From Symsagittifera roscoffensis (lineage: Eukaryota > Xenacoelomorpha > Acoela > Convolutidae): a stretch of 64,000 nucleotides of DNA. Shown here piece after piece: positions 45,601 to 49,715 of this stretch (position 1 is the first letter of the stretch; each line of letters begins with the position of its first letter). The stretch is taken from contig NC_087067.1 of the NCBI RefSeq assembly GCF_963678635.1, positions 36,712,686-36,776,685 of the forward strand, in the 5' to 3' direction. The notes beneath the pieces were generated by a model that worked only from the letters and a program-made list of their open reading frames with translations, made no database searches and was not told the origin of the DNA. The translations under genes and the position numbers were made by a program.

Positions 45601-48345
45601 ACAATCCCTTTCAGCCTAAGTAGTTCGCAACAAAAATCAATTAATCTCAGTTTTCGAAAAAAAGCCCTTCCCTAATCTGTAATGTTTAGCGGTCTATAAA
45701 ATGATCTAGAGGCATAAAACTTTCAACGATAATTGAAAAAAAAGGCCGCGACCTTAGTCGTCATTTCGATGTTCCGAGTTTTCCTGAAACTCATCCTGAT
45801 ATTTAAATAATTGTATTTGCAGCAGACTTTAATTTGATCACCTCGCTTTTTTTCTGGAGGGCTCAAGCTTTCAGACTTTTTACCCAAAACTGAACTGGAT
45901 GTTTCAAAAATTGTCCAATTTTGGTATCTGATTCTCTTCGTTGGGAAAAAAATAATCTCCGTAACTGTAGAGTAGAGGTATTATTACCAAACAAGCAATC
46001 TTTTTAAACAGACCTCTGCTTTTAGCAGATCACTTACCTGATCACTTCAGCATTCAATCTATCCACTTCTTCTTCTAACTCAGACACCCTCCCCTCCAAC
46101 TGGGAGTTCTTATCCAATAACTCGGCTTCTCGTTCTTGTGATTCCCGAATTCCGTTCTGATGTGTGTTGTCTCCGTGTCCATTGAGATCACCTCCTTGGA
46201 AATGATTTTGATTATTTGCTGTTTCCACCGACAAAACATACCTCAATTTTATGTATGCCATCAAATGAAAAGAACCCTTTTAGATACATTTTCATTGATT
46301 TAACTGCATGGCAACCGGTGATTTTGAAAGAGTTTTTGACTTCCATATCAATTTAAAGTAAAGAGTTGCTCGGAAGAAACTCAAACAAGATCAGCTTCGT
46401 ATTTGATTGGAAAAAGCGTATTTGATCTATTTTGTTTATCTAAATTTCTCTTTGGACCAAAAATTAATTCATAGTAACTTGTCTTTGACCACTCCTCAGC
46501 TAAAATTCTAAAATTGTTTTCAAAAAACGATTTTCTTACCCAATAATCTATCGAGGTGATCTTCTGTGTACTTCGAACTGCGCAGCTGATCGTTGCGACT
46601 CACAGGAGCATCAATGGCATCGTCGTTAAACAGAGAACGCCGCTTCGTTTTCGGCTTCTTCTTTCTTCCCTCCGGGTCACGAGAATTGCTCCTACCATCG
46701 CCGCGAGATCCCGTCGAGAAGTCATCAACTCTAGCGTGGTGAGTATCTGAAAATGCAGCGATTTATAATGAAAGAAAGCCGATTTTGGCATAGAAGCATA
46801 AAAATCGATTGTGTTCAACTCCCGGGGTCGAGGTTGTTAATTTATGTTTCGACATTTCCGGCCAAAAATTGGCATCTTTTGATCGTCTTGACCAAGTTTT
46901 GTGTTTCGACTTTCTCAACCCTACAAAAAAGTTTTCGTCTTTGTTCGACACAGTTCAATTATGTTTTGATTTTCTCGAACAAAACTTGAGTTTAGTCTGT
47001 TATCAAGTAATTTGGCGAAAATAGAAGTTAAAAAGCCAATTTTTGTCTGGTTAAAGAAAAACTACCCAAACTCAACTGATTGGTCATTTTCGTCGACTGT
47101 GCTTGACCTGTATTTCGACTAAGCTCAAGCTATGTTTCGTGTGAAATCGACCTGTGTTTCGACTGCCCAAAAGTAATATTTCGACCTTACTTTACCTATG
47201 TTTCGAGTTTTTCGAGCAAAAAAAAAGGTGTTTCGAATCAGTGAAACAAGAAATTCCAAAATCCAAAACTAATTTTTTCAAATTGAATTTTCCATTTTGC
47301 TTTCAAGTTCTTATTAAATCTGGACTAAAAATAGTGATCTGAAAATCGATCACTGAAGATTTTTTTATAGAATATACTTTGTCTTGTCGCAGGGACTCTT
47401 AGATGTCGAAAAATTAAGGGATTTCCTCGGTCCGTGCCTAAAAGTGATTTATTGATTAAAAGCTCCGCTGAATAGACAATGTCGATAACTCTGAACCATA
47501 GAGCTAAAAGCTTTTGAATCAAGTTAAGATCCTCTCCCTAAGAGGACCAAGTTAAGATCTTACTCCCCAATATTTAATTTGGAATAATATTGCTGAATGC
47601 TGCTTGTAAAACGTCCGATTCTAATGATTGAAATTCCACTTAAGCACCATGTTTACATCCTACAACCCAATGACTTAAGGGAGGACGTTAAATAGGTCCG
47701 TTTTTTTCTGGATCTACTTTCGAATGTCGATCTATGAGCACAGTCGAATCACATGCGCACAGTCAGCTTGACCTGTTTCAGCTTTCTCGTCCGATATGTG
47801 TTCTGCTCGATTTTTCGAACTCCAACCTGTATAAATACTGTGCTCGACCAATGTTTCGATCGAAAAATATTTTTCTACAAATTGAAGCTTCGTTTTGCTT
47901 TCAATTTCTTAACAAATCTGGACTGGAACTGTTGATCTGAATATTTGAGAAAATTTCGGAAGAATTTACTTTTTCTTGCCGCAGAAACTTTAAGATCTCA
48001 GAAAATTGAAGGGTTTCCTCAGAAACTATTGATTTTGCAATGAATAAATCTCTGCAAAAGTTTTTTGCTGATTGCAGCTTTCTGATGGGTATCTTTTCTG
48101 AGCAGACTTTTTTTATTGCTGTTTCCAATTTATAATTAGACAAAACCTTCAAAAAAACTATTTTCGAAAATCTTATTTTCTTGACCTATGTTTTGCCTTC
48201 TTCGTTGTGAATTCTTCTGCATACGTTTACCTTCGTCTTCGGAGGAGAAATAGACAAATTCAATTGAGCAGTCGGACTCGAATCCTTTGCACACTGCAAC
48301 TGCAGTTTTTCTGCTCCGTTTCGGTTTGCTGTAACTCTTCACCAT
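515..48345 (-). CDS. EML-family microtubule-associated protein, 3' part beyond window
   Basis: Eleven coding exons read on the minus strand (48231-48345, 46540-46746, 46038-46194, 45470-45615, 44128-44373, 7509-7731, 7359-7459, 1540-1816, 1164-1245, 841-942, 515-616). They sum to 1758 nt, 586 codons, with every junction in matching phase. The order is a basic/acidic N-terminus, a heptad-rich coiled coil, a Ser/Arg-rich linker, a HELP motif (WVFGYRGKDCRNNL, then QRHYLEHTAEIK) and the first WD repeats (PHVRVWNS, HIMTIWDW). In the family, the coiled coil trimerises, the linker binds microtubules and HELP plus WD repeats form a tandem propeller. The rest of the propeller should lie left of base 1. 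The 36.4-kb intron 5 contains two antisense genes and most of the window's repeats. The EML assignment is strong. Paralogue number is not resolvable, and exons could be missing in intron 5. Confidence 0.9.
841..942 (-). CDS. EML exon 10 (WD repeat 1)
   Basis: A 102-nt, 34-codon exon: PHVRVWNSIRLETLSVIG, then NNITFSKL. It matches the PHVRVWDSVTL...LDFSK region of EML proteins. Acceptor CCATTTTAG is good. Donor GTACAC is weak, but phase 0 and the family alignment support it. Confidence 0.85.
1164..1245 (-). CDS. EML exon 9 (WD repeat 1, part)
   Basis: An 82-nt exon encoding LALHPDKVTVASGQ, which matches the LAIHPDK...IATGQ segment that follows HELP in EML proteins, then IGIADTPTGSFL. Acceptor GTGTTTAG, donor GTGAGTTCG, phase 2 in and 0 out. 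Confidence 0.9.
1540..1816 (-). CDS. EML exon 8 (HELP motif)
   Basis: A 277-nt exon after acceptor TCTGATCTAG, 91 codons starting ENLARLYLRGRSINLQGP. It carries the HELP core: EETLTVEWVFGYRGKDCR, the MSTGEICYFTGAIVVL strand and QRHYLEHTAEIK. This is the diagnostic EML signature (compare WVYGYRGKDCR and QRHYLGHTD in the family). HELP forms part of the hydrophobic core of the tandem propeller. Donor GTCAGTAAC, phase 2. Confidence 0.95.
2496..2521 (-). CDS. Candidate EML microexon b (26 nt)
   Basis: A 26-nt segment between TTGGTTTTAG and donor GTAACAATA. In phase 2 it reads KRDPSAES and leaves one base, which fits the HELP exon (GENLARLYL). Microexons a plus b (68 nt) leave the same phase as exon 7 (101 nt), so the two sets are interchangeable. 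A further weak candidate, a 27-nt segment ending CATCACCCA before GTACGA, lies just downstream near 2406-2432. Confidence 0.35.
2729..2770 (-). CDS. Candidate EML microexon a (42 nt)
   Basis: A 42-nt segment bounded by a good acceptor (TATGTTTCAG) and a good donor (GTGAGCTAA). Entered in phase 2, as exon 6 would supply, it stays open and leaves phase 2. It is phase-neutral in length. No protein similarity is claimed; the case rests on splice sites and phase alone. Confidence 0.35.
2890..3545 (+). repeat. Older copy of the 3680-4540 repeat
   Basis: Weak but ordered similarity to the left arm: AGTCGGACTATAACTTGTCG, a central AT-rich block, then the tRNA-like segment and GGCTACGCTTTCGTTATTTC. 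It lies immediately left of the younger copy in the same orientation. Confidence 0.5.
3335..3520 (+). mobile_element. tRNA-derived SINE-like segment 1
   Basis: An A-box-like GGTTTAGTGAACGCTTGC is followed at usual tRNA spacing by a B-box-like GGATTGAATC, and then by a shared tail (GGCTACGCTTTCG, GTTTCGCATCTGTG). Confidence 0.4.
4340..4545 (+). mobile_element. tRNA-derived SINE-like segment 2
   Basis: ATGGCTCAGTGGACGCTCG (A box) and TTGATTCAATGCTG (B-box-like), then TTGCAATGCTACGCTATCG and GCTTCGCAATTTGTG. It lies at the inner end of the left arm of the inverted repeat. Confidence 0.4.
6240..6445 (-). mobile_element. tRNA-derived SINE-like segment 3
   Basis: Reverse-strand counterpart of segment 2 in the right arm: GCAAGCGTAGCATTGCAAGC and GAGCGTCCACTGAGCCATG are visible on the plus strand. 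Confidence 0.4.
7359..7459 (-). CDS. EML exon 7 (Ser/Arg-rich linker)
   Basis: A 101-nt exon after acceptor TTATGTCCAG with 33 codons (SSSRLSARRCSLGLDPDAAR and on to TSTR). Phase is 2 in and 1 out, matching exon 6 and the HELP exon. The donor used here (GTGTTACC) is weak; a neighbouring GTTACC would give phase 0. It may be exchangeable with two tiny exons at 2729-2770 and 2496-2521. Confidence 0.65.
7509..7731 (-). CDS. EML exon 6 (Gln/Ser-rich linker)
   Basis: A 223-nt exon encoding SETESLRSESVLRNQTGGRK, a short poly-Gln (VAQQQQSS) and a Ser/Asn/Leu stretch (SRASSNKSLDNLSLT) typical of disordered cytoskeletal linkers. Donor GTAAATC follows in phase 2. The 5' boundary is unusual: nine T residues end in AC, not AG. 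Starting at GT directly after that AC is the only nearby start that joins exon 5 in phase. An AG acceptor inside the exon (at GATCGGAG) would need an unseen adapter exon. Confidence 0.75.
7732..8350. other. Intron 5, unremarkable AT-rich stretch
   Basis: Apart from a G-run at about 8286-8298, nothing recognisable between EML exon 6 and the Helentron-like element at 8351. The same holds for 8828-9447 up to TRIM A. Confidence 0.6.
8351..8827 (+). mobile_element. Helentron-like element, copy 5
   Basis: Plus orientation: GTTCCGACT at the left, AGTCGGAA then CAGGGCTTCGCCCTG and GAGCAGTCTTG at the right. It lacks the short block after the 5' end that contains TTTCGATACGAAAG. Confidence 0.8.
9448..12172 (+). 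CDS. RING/B-box TRIM-like protein A, two exons
   Basis: Exon 1 is 9448-9979 (donor GTGAGAAT), exon 2 is 11511-12172 (acceptor TGCTTTTAG); both are phase 1 and join to 397 codons. The N-terminal RING has Cys18, Cys21, Cys33, His35, Cys38, Cys44, Cys57 and Cys60, with an unusual C-x5-C loop (CGPSKTC) where x2 is usual. A linker helix and a B-box (about 116-153, CSHSLC...CKDC...CDDC...NHDKH) follow. Exon 2 begins with a coiled coil and ends in a beta-rich region (FWSVPLSLGG...NWLDSGGNM) that resembles a MATH/TRAF fold. RING plus B-box suggests a ubiquitin E3 ligase; the substrate is unknown. It lies antisense inside EML intron 5. An AATAAA at 12308 may be its poly(A) signal. The MATH call is tentative. 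Confidence 0.85.
9980..11510 (+). other. Intron of TRIM-like gene A
   Basis: A 1531-bp GT-AG intron, AT-rich. It contains an unrecognised 95-codon open frame at 10319-10606, probably chance, and a long hairpin at 10764-10950 that is listed separately. Confidence 0.8.
10764..10950. repeat. 187-bp near-perfect inverted repeat (foldback/MITE-like)
   Basis: Two arms of about 90 nt (10764-10853 and 10862-10950) are reverse complements except for about one base, around an 8-nt loop TATTTTTA. Transcripts of gene A would carry it as a long intronic hairpin. I see no target duplication or coding content. Confidence 0.9.
12173..13079. other. Downstream flank of TRIM A
   Basis: Probable 3' UTR with AATAAA at 12308, then AT-rich DNA and the GA microsatellite. 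No genes seen. Confidence 0.6.
12687..12740. repeat. GA-rich microsatellite
   Basis: Imperfect run of GA dinucleotides with occasional GAA and GGG. Confidence 0.95.
13080..13275 (-). mobile_element. tRNA-derived SINE-like segment 4
   Basis: On the minus strand GACTGAGTTGTTAGTGCGTG (A box) is followed by AGATTCGAATTCGACA (B box). The body motif TAGAAATAAGGCTCGAAT is shared with the copy at 58560. Confidence 0.5.
13735..13925 (+). repeat. Fragment of the 14051 palindrome arm
   Basis: A separate copy of the inner arm (ATGCTACTCATACTATTTCC to AATAAACTTTTTTTGAAAAA) just left of the full palindrome. A shorter scrap occurs at about 14862-14900. Confidence 0.7.
14051..14782. repeat. 730-bp palindromic element
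   Basis: Left half (14051-14416) and right half (14418-14782) are near-exact reverse complements. Landmarks are CTAGATATTAATCAAGGCAT and its inverse, and the paired CATACAATTTCCATACATGG. Frames on opposite strands translate to almost the same peptide, a by-product of the palindrome. No transposase is present. Confidence 0.85.
15373..15716 (-). mobile_element. Helentron-like element, copy 6, internally deleted
   Basis: About 344 bp with both ends intact and the middle third missing: the sequence jumps from the CGCGAAATA block to the AAACCCACTCCGAGC block. Confidence 0.8.
15717..17030. other. Intron 5, non-coding AT-rich stretch
   Basis: No gene supported. A short paired motif TACTTGAGCCAAAAAGGGCTC with TACTTGAGCCAATAAGTGC occurs at 16841-16890. 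Confidence 0.6.
17031..17520 (+). mobile_element. Helentron-like element, copy 7, diverged
   Basis: Older member: GTTTCGACTTTCG start, recognisable interior (ATTTGGCCATTTTGGAAC) and a degraded 3' end (CATTCAGGGATCATACGA). Confidence 0.6.
17690..18073 (+). mobile_element. Helentron-like element, copy 8, 5'-truncated
   Basis: Interior and 3' end of the family (ATTTTACCTGTGATCATTTT, then ACATTCAGGGCTTCGCGC and GGAGCAGTCTTG). The 5' end is missing or too diverged to place. Confidence 0.65.
18800..19100 (-). mobile_element. Second Helentron-like family, copy 2 (partial)
   Basis: Shares GCACAGAGTGTTCCGACCAT and the CAAATTAGTGTAGTTATTTT interior with the 49716 element. The far end was not located; the end coordinate is approximate. 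Confidence 0.45.
19325..19580 (+). repeat. Paired 40-bp direct repeats
   Basis: AGGGGCCCAACTGAAAGCTG with GAGAGACCTGTTTGATTATT at 19328-19368 recurs with few changes at 19538-19578, 210 bp apart. Function unknown. Confidence 0.7.
19673..19850 (+). repeat. Four-unit tandem repeat of about 44 bp
   Basis: Units beginning GAGCCTTTCACAGTGCGACA recur at 19680, 19724, 19769 and 19813, each followed by AGACAACCGTA or a variant. Confidence 0.9.
20047..20235 (-). other. Isolated exon-like open segment with one membrane helix
   Basis: Minus-strand open segment after a strong acceptor (nine T then AG, near 20235). It encodes a hydrophobic helix (AYVFSLLLGAIGFVLSFFVW) followed by an amphipathic stretch WFEEVQREVARVTLVLFNQ. 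I found no partner exons, so it may be a chance frame, part of a nested gene or a repeat fragment. Confidence 0.2.
20302..21508 (+). repeat. 172-bp satellite, seven units, partly dimeric
   Basis: Units starting CCTAAGTNTATAGCTCTTCC lie at 20302, 20475, 20647, 20819, 20992, 21164 and 21337, so spacing is 172-173 bp. Alternate units resemble each other more closely: 20475-20819 is nearly identical to 20820-21164, a 345-bp higher-order period. Diverged material continues to about 21660. The period is close to nucleosome length. The 74-codon minus-strand frames in it are by-products. Confidence 0.92.
21569..23903 (+). repeat. 2.34-kb tandem duplication, unit 1
   Basis: Starts near GCAGGCAGGTAGCTGAA and repeats from 23904 with about 98% identity by eye. 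Each unit has an A-run, a non-coding block with GGGGTGTGAGGTTCGTTAC, a stretch of 80-90 bp degenerate repeats and a fossil integrase piece at its end. Confidence 0.9.
22360..23690 (+). repeat. Degenerate 80-90 bp minisatellite, block 1
   Basis: Repeated pattern GCAAGCTATTCAAGCTATGA, then AACTTTGAA, TTTCAAGTTATTTCATAGAC, CGAATCAGTTCGCGAAAA and TTTAAGTTTTTCTAA, with high divergence among units. Confidence 0.8.
23695..23905 (+). mobile_element. Fossil LTR-retroelement fragment (integrase zinc-finger region), copy 1
   Basis: A short piece resembling the His-His-Cys-Cys zinc-binding N-terminus of Ty3/gypsy- or BEL-type integrases (LHMTHSGAAAM...WFPHI). Broken and isolated: no reverse transcriptase, capsid gene or flanking LTRs were seen. 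Age unknown, but it predates the 2.34-kb duplication that carries it. Confidence 0.6.
23904..26250 (+). repeat. 2.34-kb tandem duplication, unit 2
   Basis: Second unit of the same duplication. It has a small extra segment (about 34 bp near 24130-24170) absent from unit 1 and runs on into more of the flanking retroelement fossil and minisatellite. Confidence 0.9.
24700..26040 (+). repeat. Degenerate 80-90 bp minisatellite, block 2
   Basis: Duplicate of block 1 inside the second 2.34-kb unit; individual degenerate units match block 1 one-for-one. Confidence 0.85.
26046..26420 (+). mobile_element. Fossil LTR-retroelement fragment (integrase zinc-finger region), copy 2
   Basis: Counterpart of the 23695 fragment at the end of the second duplication unit, extending about 150 bp further. 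Broken, with no LTRs identified. Same family assignment and same uncertainty. Confidence 0.6.
26420..28010 (+). repeat. Degenerate 80-90 bp minisatellite, block 3
   Basis: The same motif continues right of the second retroelement fragment with better-kept units (CGAATCAGCTTGCGAAAAGC recurs several times). It suggests the array once ran continuously and was interrupted. Confidence 0.8.
28702..29042 (-). mobile_element. MITE-like element with hAT-like ends
   Basis: The right end reads GGTCCACCCCTG, the inverse of CAGGGGTGGACC; the left end is CAGCGGATTTGGGGGGCG. The interior (AGAGCTCAGAAAATCAATTT, GGTCGACCTAAAAAA) is the inverse of the 53032 element. No clear 8-bp target duplication. The family call rests on end resemblance. 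Confidence 0.5.
29095..29265 (+). repeat. CGACT-rich repeat block
   Basis: Irregular units around GCGCGACTTATATCGCGACT and TTTGCGCGACTCATGCTGC. Same style as the left-edge and 46820 blocks. Confidence 0.5.
29882..32282 (+). CDS. RING/B-box TRIM-like protein B, two exons
   Basis: Exon 1 is 29882-30413 (donor GTAAGCAG), exon 2 is 31609-32282 (acceptor TTATTTAG), phase 1, 401 codons. The start is the ATG of MAYSSTSR; the open frame extends to a TTG upstream, but this ATG aligns with paralogue A. RING cysteines fall at the same positions as in A (Cys18, Cys21, CGHSYC at 33-38, CAIC at 57-60), again with a C-x5-C loop. B-box, coiled coil and a MATH-like C-terminus (FWSPVILLGG...NWLDSEGNL) follow in the same order. 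It is a tandem paralogue of A about 20 kb away, in the same orientation, also antisense within EML intron 5. A ubiquitin-ligase role is inferred from family. Confidence 0.85.
30414..31608 (+). other. Intron of TRIM-like gene B
   Basis: A 1195-bp GT-AG intron with no coding sequence I can support. Its last 270 bases are a TTCGAC-punctuated repeat (31340-31590). It does not share the hairpin found in the intron of paralogue A. Confidence 0.8.
31340..31590 (+). repeat. TTCGACTTT-rich repeat block in TRIM B intron
   Basis: Many spaced TTCGACTTT, ATGTCCGTTTT and GACATT motifs with an approximate 25-35 bp rhythm. It ends just before the acceptor of exon 2 and supplies pyrimidine-rich context there. 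Confidence 0.6.
33085..33445 (-). mobile_element. Diverged Helentron-like relative (left duplication copy)
   Basis: Begins with a variant of the family's 3' end (CCTGCTCGTATATCAGG, then GGTTCCGACTGC) and has AGTTAAAAAGTCGAAAG near the far end, as in the main family. The interior is different. The counterpart in the right copy starts at about 40527. Confidence 0.45.
33799..33831. repeat. GC-rich hairpin, left duplication copy
   Basis: 12-bp stem GCTGGCGGCTGT / ACAGCCGCCGGC around the 9-nt loop GCTAGTGGA, with one G-T pair. It stands out in a very AT-rich background. Confidence 0.85.
34812..35342 (-). mobile_element. Helentron-like non-autonomous element, copy 1 (ends fixed by empty site)
   Basis: About 531 bp, minus orientation. 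The 5' end carries GTTCCGACTT; the 3' end carries its inverse AGTCGGAAC followed by the hairpin CAGGGCTTCGCCCTG and GATACGAGCAGTCTTG. The paralogous site at 42254 reads straight from AAAATGAGA into AAATGAAATTG, so the insertion left at most a one- or two-base ambiguity and no target duplication. An internal short inverted repeat followed by a 3' hairpin is the layout described for Helentron/HINE elements. Confidence 0.8.
35343..36232 (+). repeat. Spacer unit between Helentron-like copies 1 and 2
   Basis: Begins AAATGAAATTGTTTTGATAA. It includes an unrecognised 82-codon frame (MNATEAKLNLFSIQLPYF, 35719-35967) that also occurs in the 36766 spacer and, altered, in the 42255 spacer. Not supported as a gene. 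Confidence 0.8.
36233..36765 (-). mobile_element. Helentron-like element, copy 2
   Basis: Full-length member of the same family, followed by a repeat of the 35343 spacer. Its 3' hairpin is altered (GTCAAAGCCCTG). It probably arose as a recombinant product of copies 1 and 3. Confidence 0.85.
36766..37691 (+). repeat. Duplicated spacer unit between copies 2 and 3
   Basis: Repeats 35343-36232 closely, with an extra block near 37088-37145 (GCGTTATGCTCTGTGACGAA). It is absent as a second unit in the right duplication copy, so it is a local expansion. Confidence 0.85.
37692..38222 (-). mobile_element. Helentron-like element, copy 3
   Basis: Full-length member in the left duplication copy, at the site orthologous to 43163. 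It lies between TTTTAAAAGATA and AAAAATTCCACATG. Ends and hairpin match copy 1. Confidence 0.85.
38655..38899 (-). pseudogene. Duplicate of EML exon 5 with a 1-nt deletion (exon 5')
   Basis: 245 nt against 246 in the right copy, with both splice sites kept. One G is missing from the G run after SAMRR near 38706-38710, which shifts the frame and ends translation a few codons on. Substitutions such as PLKYRDG for PLEDRDR also distinguish it. It is most likely a dying duplicate exon, unless the missing G is an assembly error. Confidence 0.7.
40002..40147 (-). CDS. Duplicate of EML exon 4 (exon 4')
   Basis: Identical in sequence to 45470-45615, including the splice sites, and produced by the tandem duplication of this part of the gene. 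It could be spliced from exon 3 in place of exon 4. It cannot follow exon 5 in frame: exon 5 leaves one spare base, while this exon needs two. Its use as an alternative exon is open. Confidence 0.6.
41244..41276. repeat. GC-rich hairpin, right duplication copy
   Basis: The same hairpin with a perfect 12-bp stem GCCGGCGGCTGT / ACAGCCGCCGGC and an identical loop. Confidence 0.88.
43163..43695 (-). mobile_element. Helentron-like element, copy 4 (right duplication copy)
   Basis: Same insertion site as copy 3, so this insertion predates the segmental duplication, unlike copy 1. It has both GTTCCGACT ends and the 3' hairpin. Confidence 0.85.
44128..44373 (-). CDS. EML exon 5 (Ser-rich linker, right-hand copy)
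   Basis: A 246-nt open exon flanked by acceptor TTTTAAAG and donor GTAAGAAT. It encodes a Pro/Ser/Arg-rich linker (PADKRRPPPGNSQRVHK, then RSMDSLNGSLPNKDKKF). Phase is 1 in and 1 out. This is the intact version of a duplicated exon; the left copy carries a 1-nt deletion. Linkers of this kind in EML proteins are disordered and phosphorylatable; that is family knowledge, not visible here. Confidence 0.8.
45470..45615 (-). CDS. EML exon 4 (coiled coil, right-hand copy)
   Basis: A 146-nt exon after acceptor GAACTACTTAG, continuing the coiled coil (KDMAAEIEREKWKEEIKH) into a basic Gln/Arg-rich tail (TAGQRRENRKQTRGQNR). Donor GTTAAC is weak, but its phase (1) fits exon 5 exactly. An identical copy lies at 40002-40147. 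Reading frames antisense or shifted to this one are longer but less protein-like. Confidence 0.8.
45736..46037. other. EML intron 3, unique part
   Basis: The single-copy segment between the end of the tandem duplication and exon 3. Nothing recognisable besides AT-rich DNA. Confidence 0.6.
46038..46194 (-). CDS. EML exon 3 (start of coiled coil)
   Basis: A 157-nt exon with acceptor TTTCCAAG and a strong donor CAG|GTAAGTGA. It contains a clear heptad pattern (NSQLEGRVSELEEEVDRL) typical of the EML trimerisation coiled coil. It ends in phase 2 with AG, which is completed by the G at the start of exon 4 or of its duplicate. Confidence 0.85.
46540..46746 (-). CDS. EML exon 2 (basic N-terminal linker)
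   Basis: A 207-nt exon between acceptor ATTTTCAG and donor GTAAGAAAA. It begins THHARVDDFSTGSRGDGR, has a basic run GRKKKPKTKRR and ends in YTEDHLDRLL. Phase is 1 in and 1 out. The run of basic residues before the coiled coil could contribute to microtubule binding or nuclear import; this is inference from composition. Confidence 0.75.
46820..47510 (+). repeat. GTTTCGAC-rich repeat, copy 1
   Basis: Opens CCCGGGGTCGAGGTTGTTAA, has numerous GTTTCGAC motifs and then a non-repetitive tail (CTTGTCGCAGGGACTCTTAG). The tail is duplicated at 47930-48080. It lies in EML intron 1. Confidence 0.7.
47690..48080 (+). repeat. GTTTCGAC-rich repeat, copy 2
   Basis: Partial, diverged duplicate of 47140-47480: TTTTGCTTTCAATTTCTTAA, then CTTGCCGCAGAAACTTTAAG and GGGTTTCCTCAGAAAC in the same order. 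Confidence 0.65.
48231..48345 (-). CDS. EML exon 1 (first coding exon)
   Basis: Begins at an ATG at 48345 and encodes 38 codons starting MVKSYSKPKRSRK, ending FSSEDE with one spare G, followed by donor GTAAACG. The start is basic and the end acidic. The spare G completes GAT with exon 2, so phase supports the join. A TTG-initiated extension upstream is open but has no ATG. An acceptor-like TTCAATTAG about 17 bases upstream of the ATG suggests a separate 5' UTR exon. I do not recognise this N-terminal stretch in other EML proteins, so the first-exon call rests on splice phase. Confidence 0.6.
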
Positions 48346-49715
48346 TATATGCCACACCAATTCGGCTAATTGAATAGCAGACTGATACTCACGAGATAAG
48401 TTGAAGTAAATTGATAGTCTTGATTATGGCCGTAAGCTCGAAAGTGTTCGCAAAACCGAAAACTCAATGAGAAAAAAATTATGTAATTTTTAAAAGATGA
48501 CTTTTAAGCGAGTATAGCTTCAGTTCCGAAAAAAATCCGGGATTTTAATTTGGGCCGCGTCGTGTAAAAATCTATTCGTTCAAATGCTGACTTGAGTACA
48601 AAAAATCTTTATTTTGTTAATATGATTGAAACATGGCCGTGTGTAAGACACTCAATGGTAAGAAGCCGATATTAACAAATAAGATCTTGTTATAATAATC
48701 AATATTGTCAACTCATAGTTTTCAAAACGATAAAATCAAACCTCTGATCAGAAGTTTTTAAGGATAAAAAGAAAACTAGTGTTGACCAGTTTGAAATTGC
48801 TGCTGTTTTCCTCGTCTGTCAAAGTGAATGGTCGTTCAAATTTCACCGTAAATAAAGAGCCAGCTATATCTTCTATTGTCTTCTGCTCAGTTTTATTTTG
48901 GTTTAATTCCCTTTCAATTCATACATTTTATATTATATTTTTGTTCACTTACTACCATGCATTCCTGCAATAACTGTCACTTTGCTATGGCCGCTTTTTT
49001 GCAACATGTTTCTCGTTTTTTTGTGGCTTCCAACAGGGAAGTTTTTCCTTTTTTTAAATAGATTTATTATTGGTATAGTAGTTACTCACCGCGCGTGGTA
49101 TGATAACCATGTGTTGCAATGAGCAAGAGCTACGCACTTACAAAGTGATCTTTTATACTTTGAAGCAAATAAAATAAAACACGTACCCGAAACAAACTGC
49201 ATCATGACTAATAATTTAGTCTCAGCTCACGAAAAGAGGTTTGATTGAGTTTGATCTTTTATTCTATCTAACATGCTGACATTCTCTTGAGTTTTGATTG
49301 TGGGGTTGAGCTGTTATGTTTACTCAAACGTTATGTTTACCTTGACAAACAATGACTAATGCGTTCGAGTTCATTATTACCAACATATTGCTGCAAAATA
49401 ACGAACATTTTTATTTTAACCATGGCTTTTTTGCTGAAAAAAGCGTAAAAATAAAAGTTAAAAAGGAATGGTGAACAGAATATCACCACAAATTAGCAAA
49501 AAACAGAAACCGTGACATGATTTTATTTTCAAGGGCAGGAAAGTCCTAAAAATATTAATAATGTACATAAAAAAATATAACTCTCTTGTTTTGATATCTG
49601 GAGAGTCAATTTGTTGTCTTGTTGTCAACTTGTTGTTTTCAAAAAAATTTTGAACATTTTTGTTTGCAATAAACAAATCTTAAAAAAAAGTGAAACAAAA
49701 AAAGGACACCCGATT
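48346..49715. other. Upstream of the EML first coding exon
   Basis: Left part of the 5.8-kb divergent intergenic region; it presumably holds the EML 5' UTR and promoter, but no TATA or initiator can be singled out. The open frames here look like chance. Confidence 0.5.

Larger units (their letters stand above)
40267..45735. repeat. Right copy of a direct tandem segmental duplication
   Basis: Begins at GATAGCGGCCTAAAGCGCC and ends where similarity to 40264 stops, at about 45735. It contains intact EML exons 4 and 5 and one Helentron-like element. At 42254-42255 it keeps the empty site of the element present in the left copy at 34812. Confidence 0.9.
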
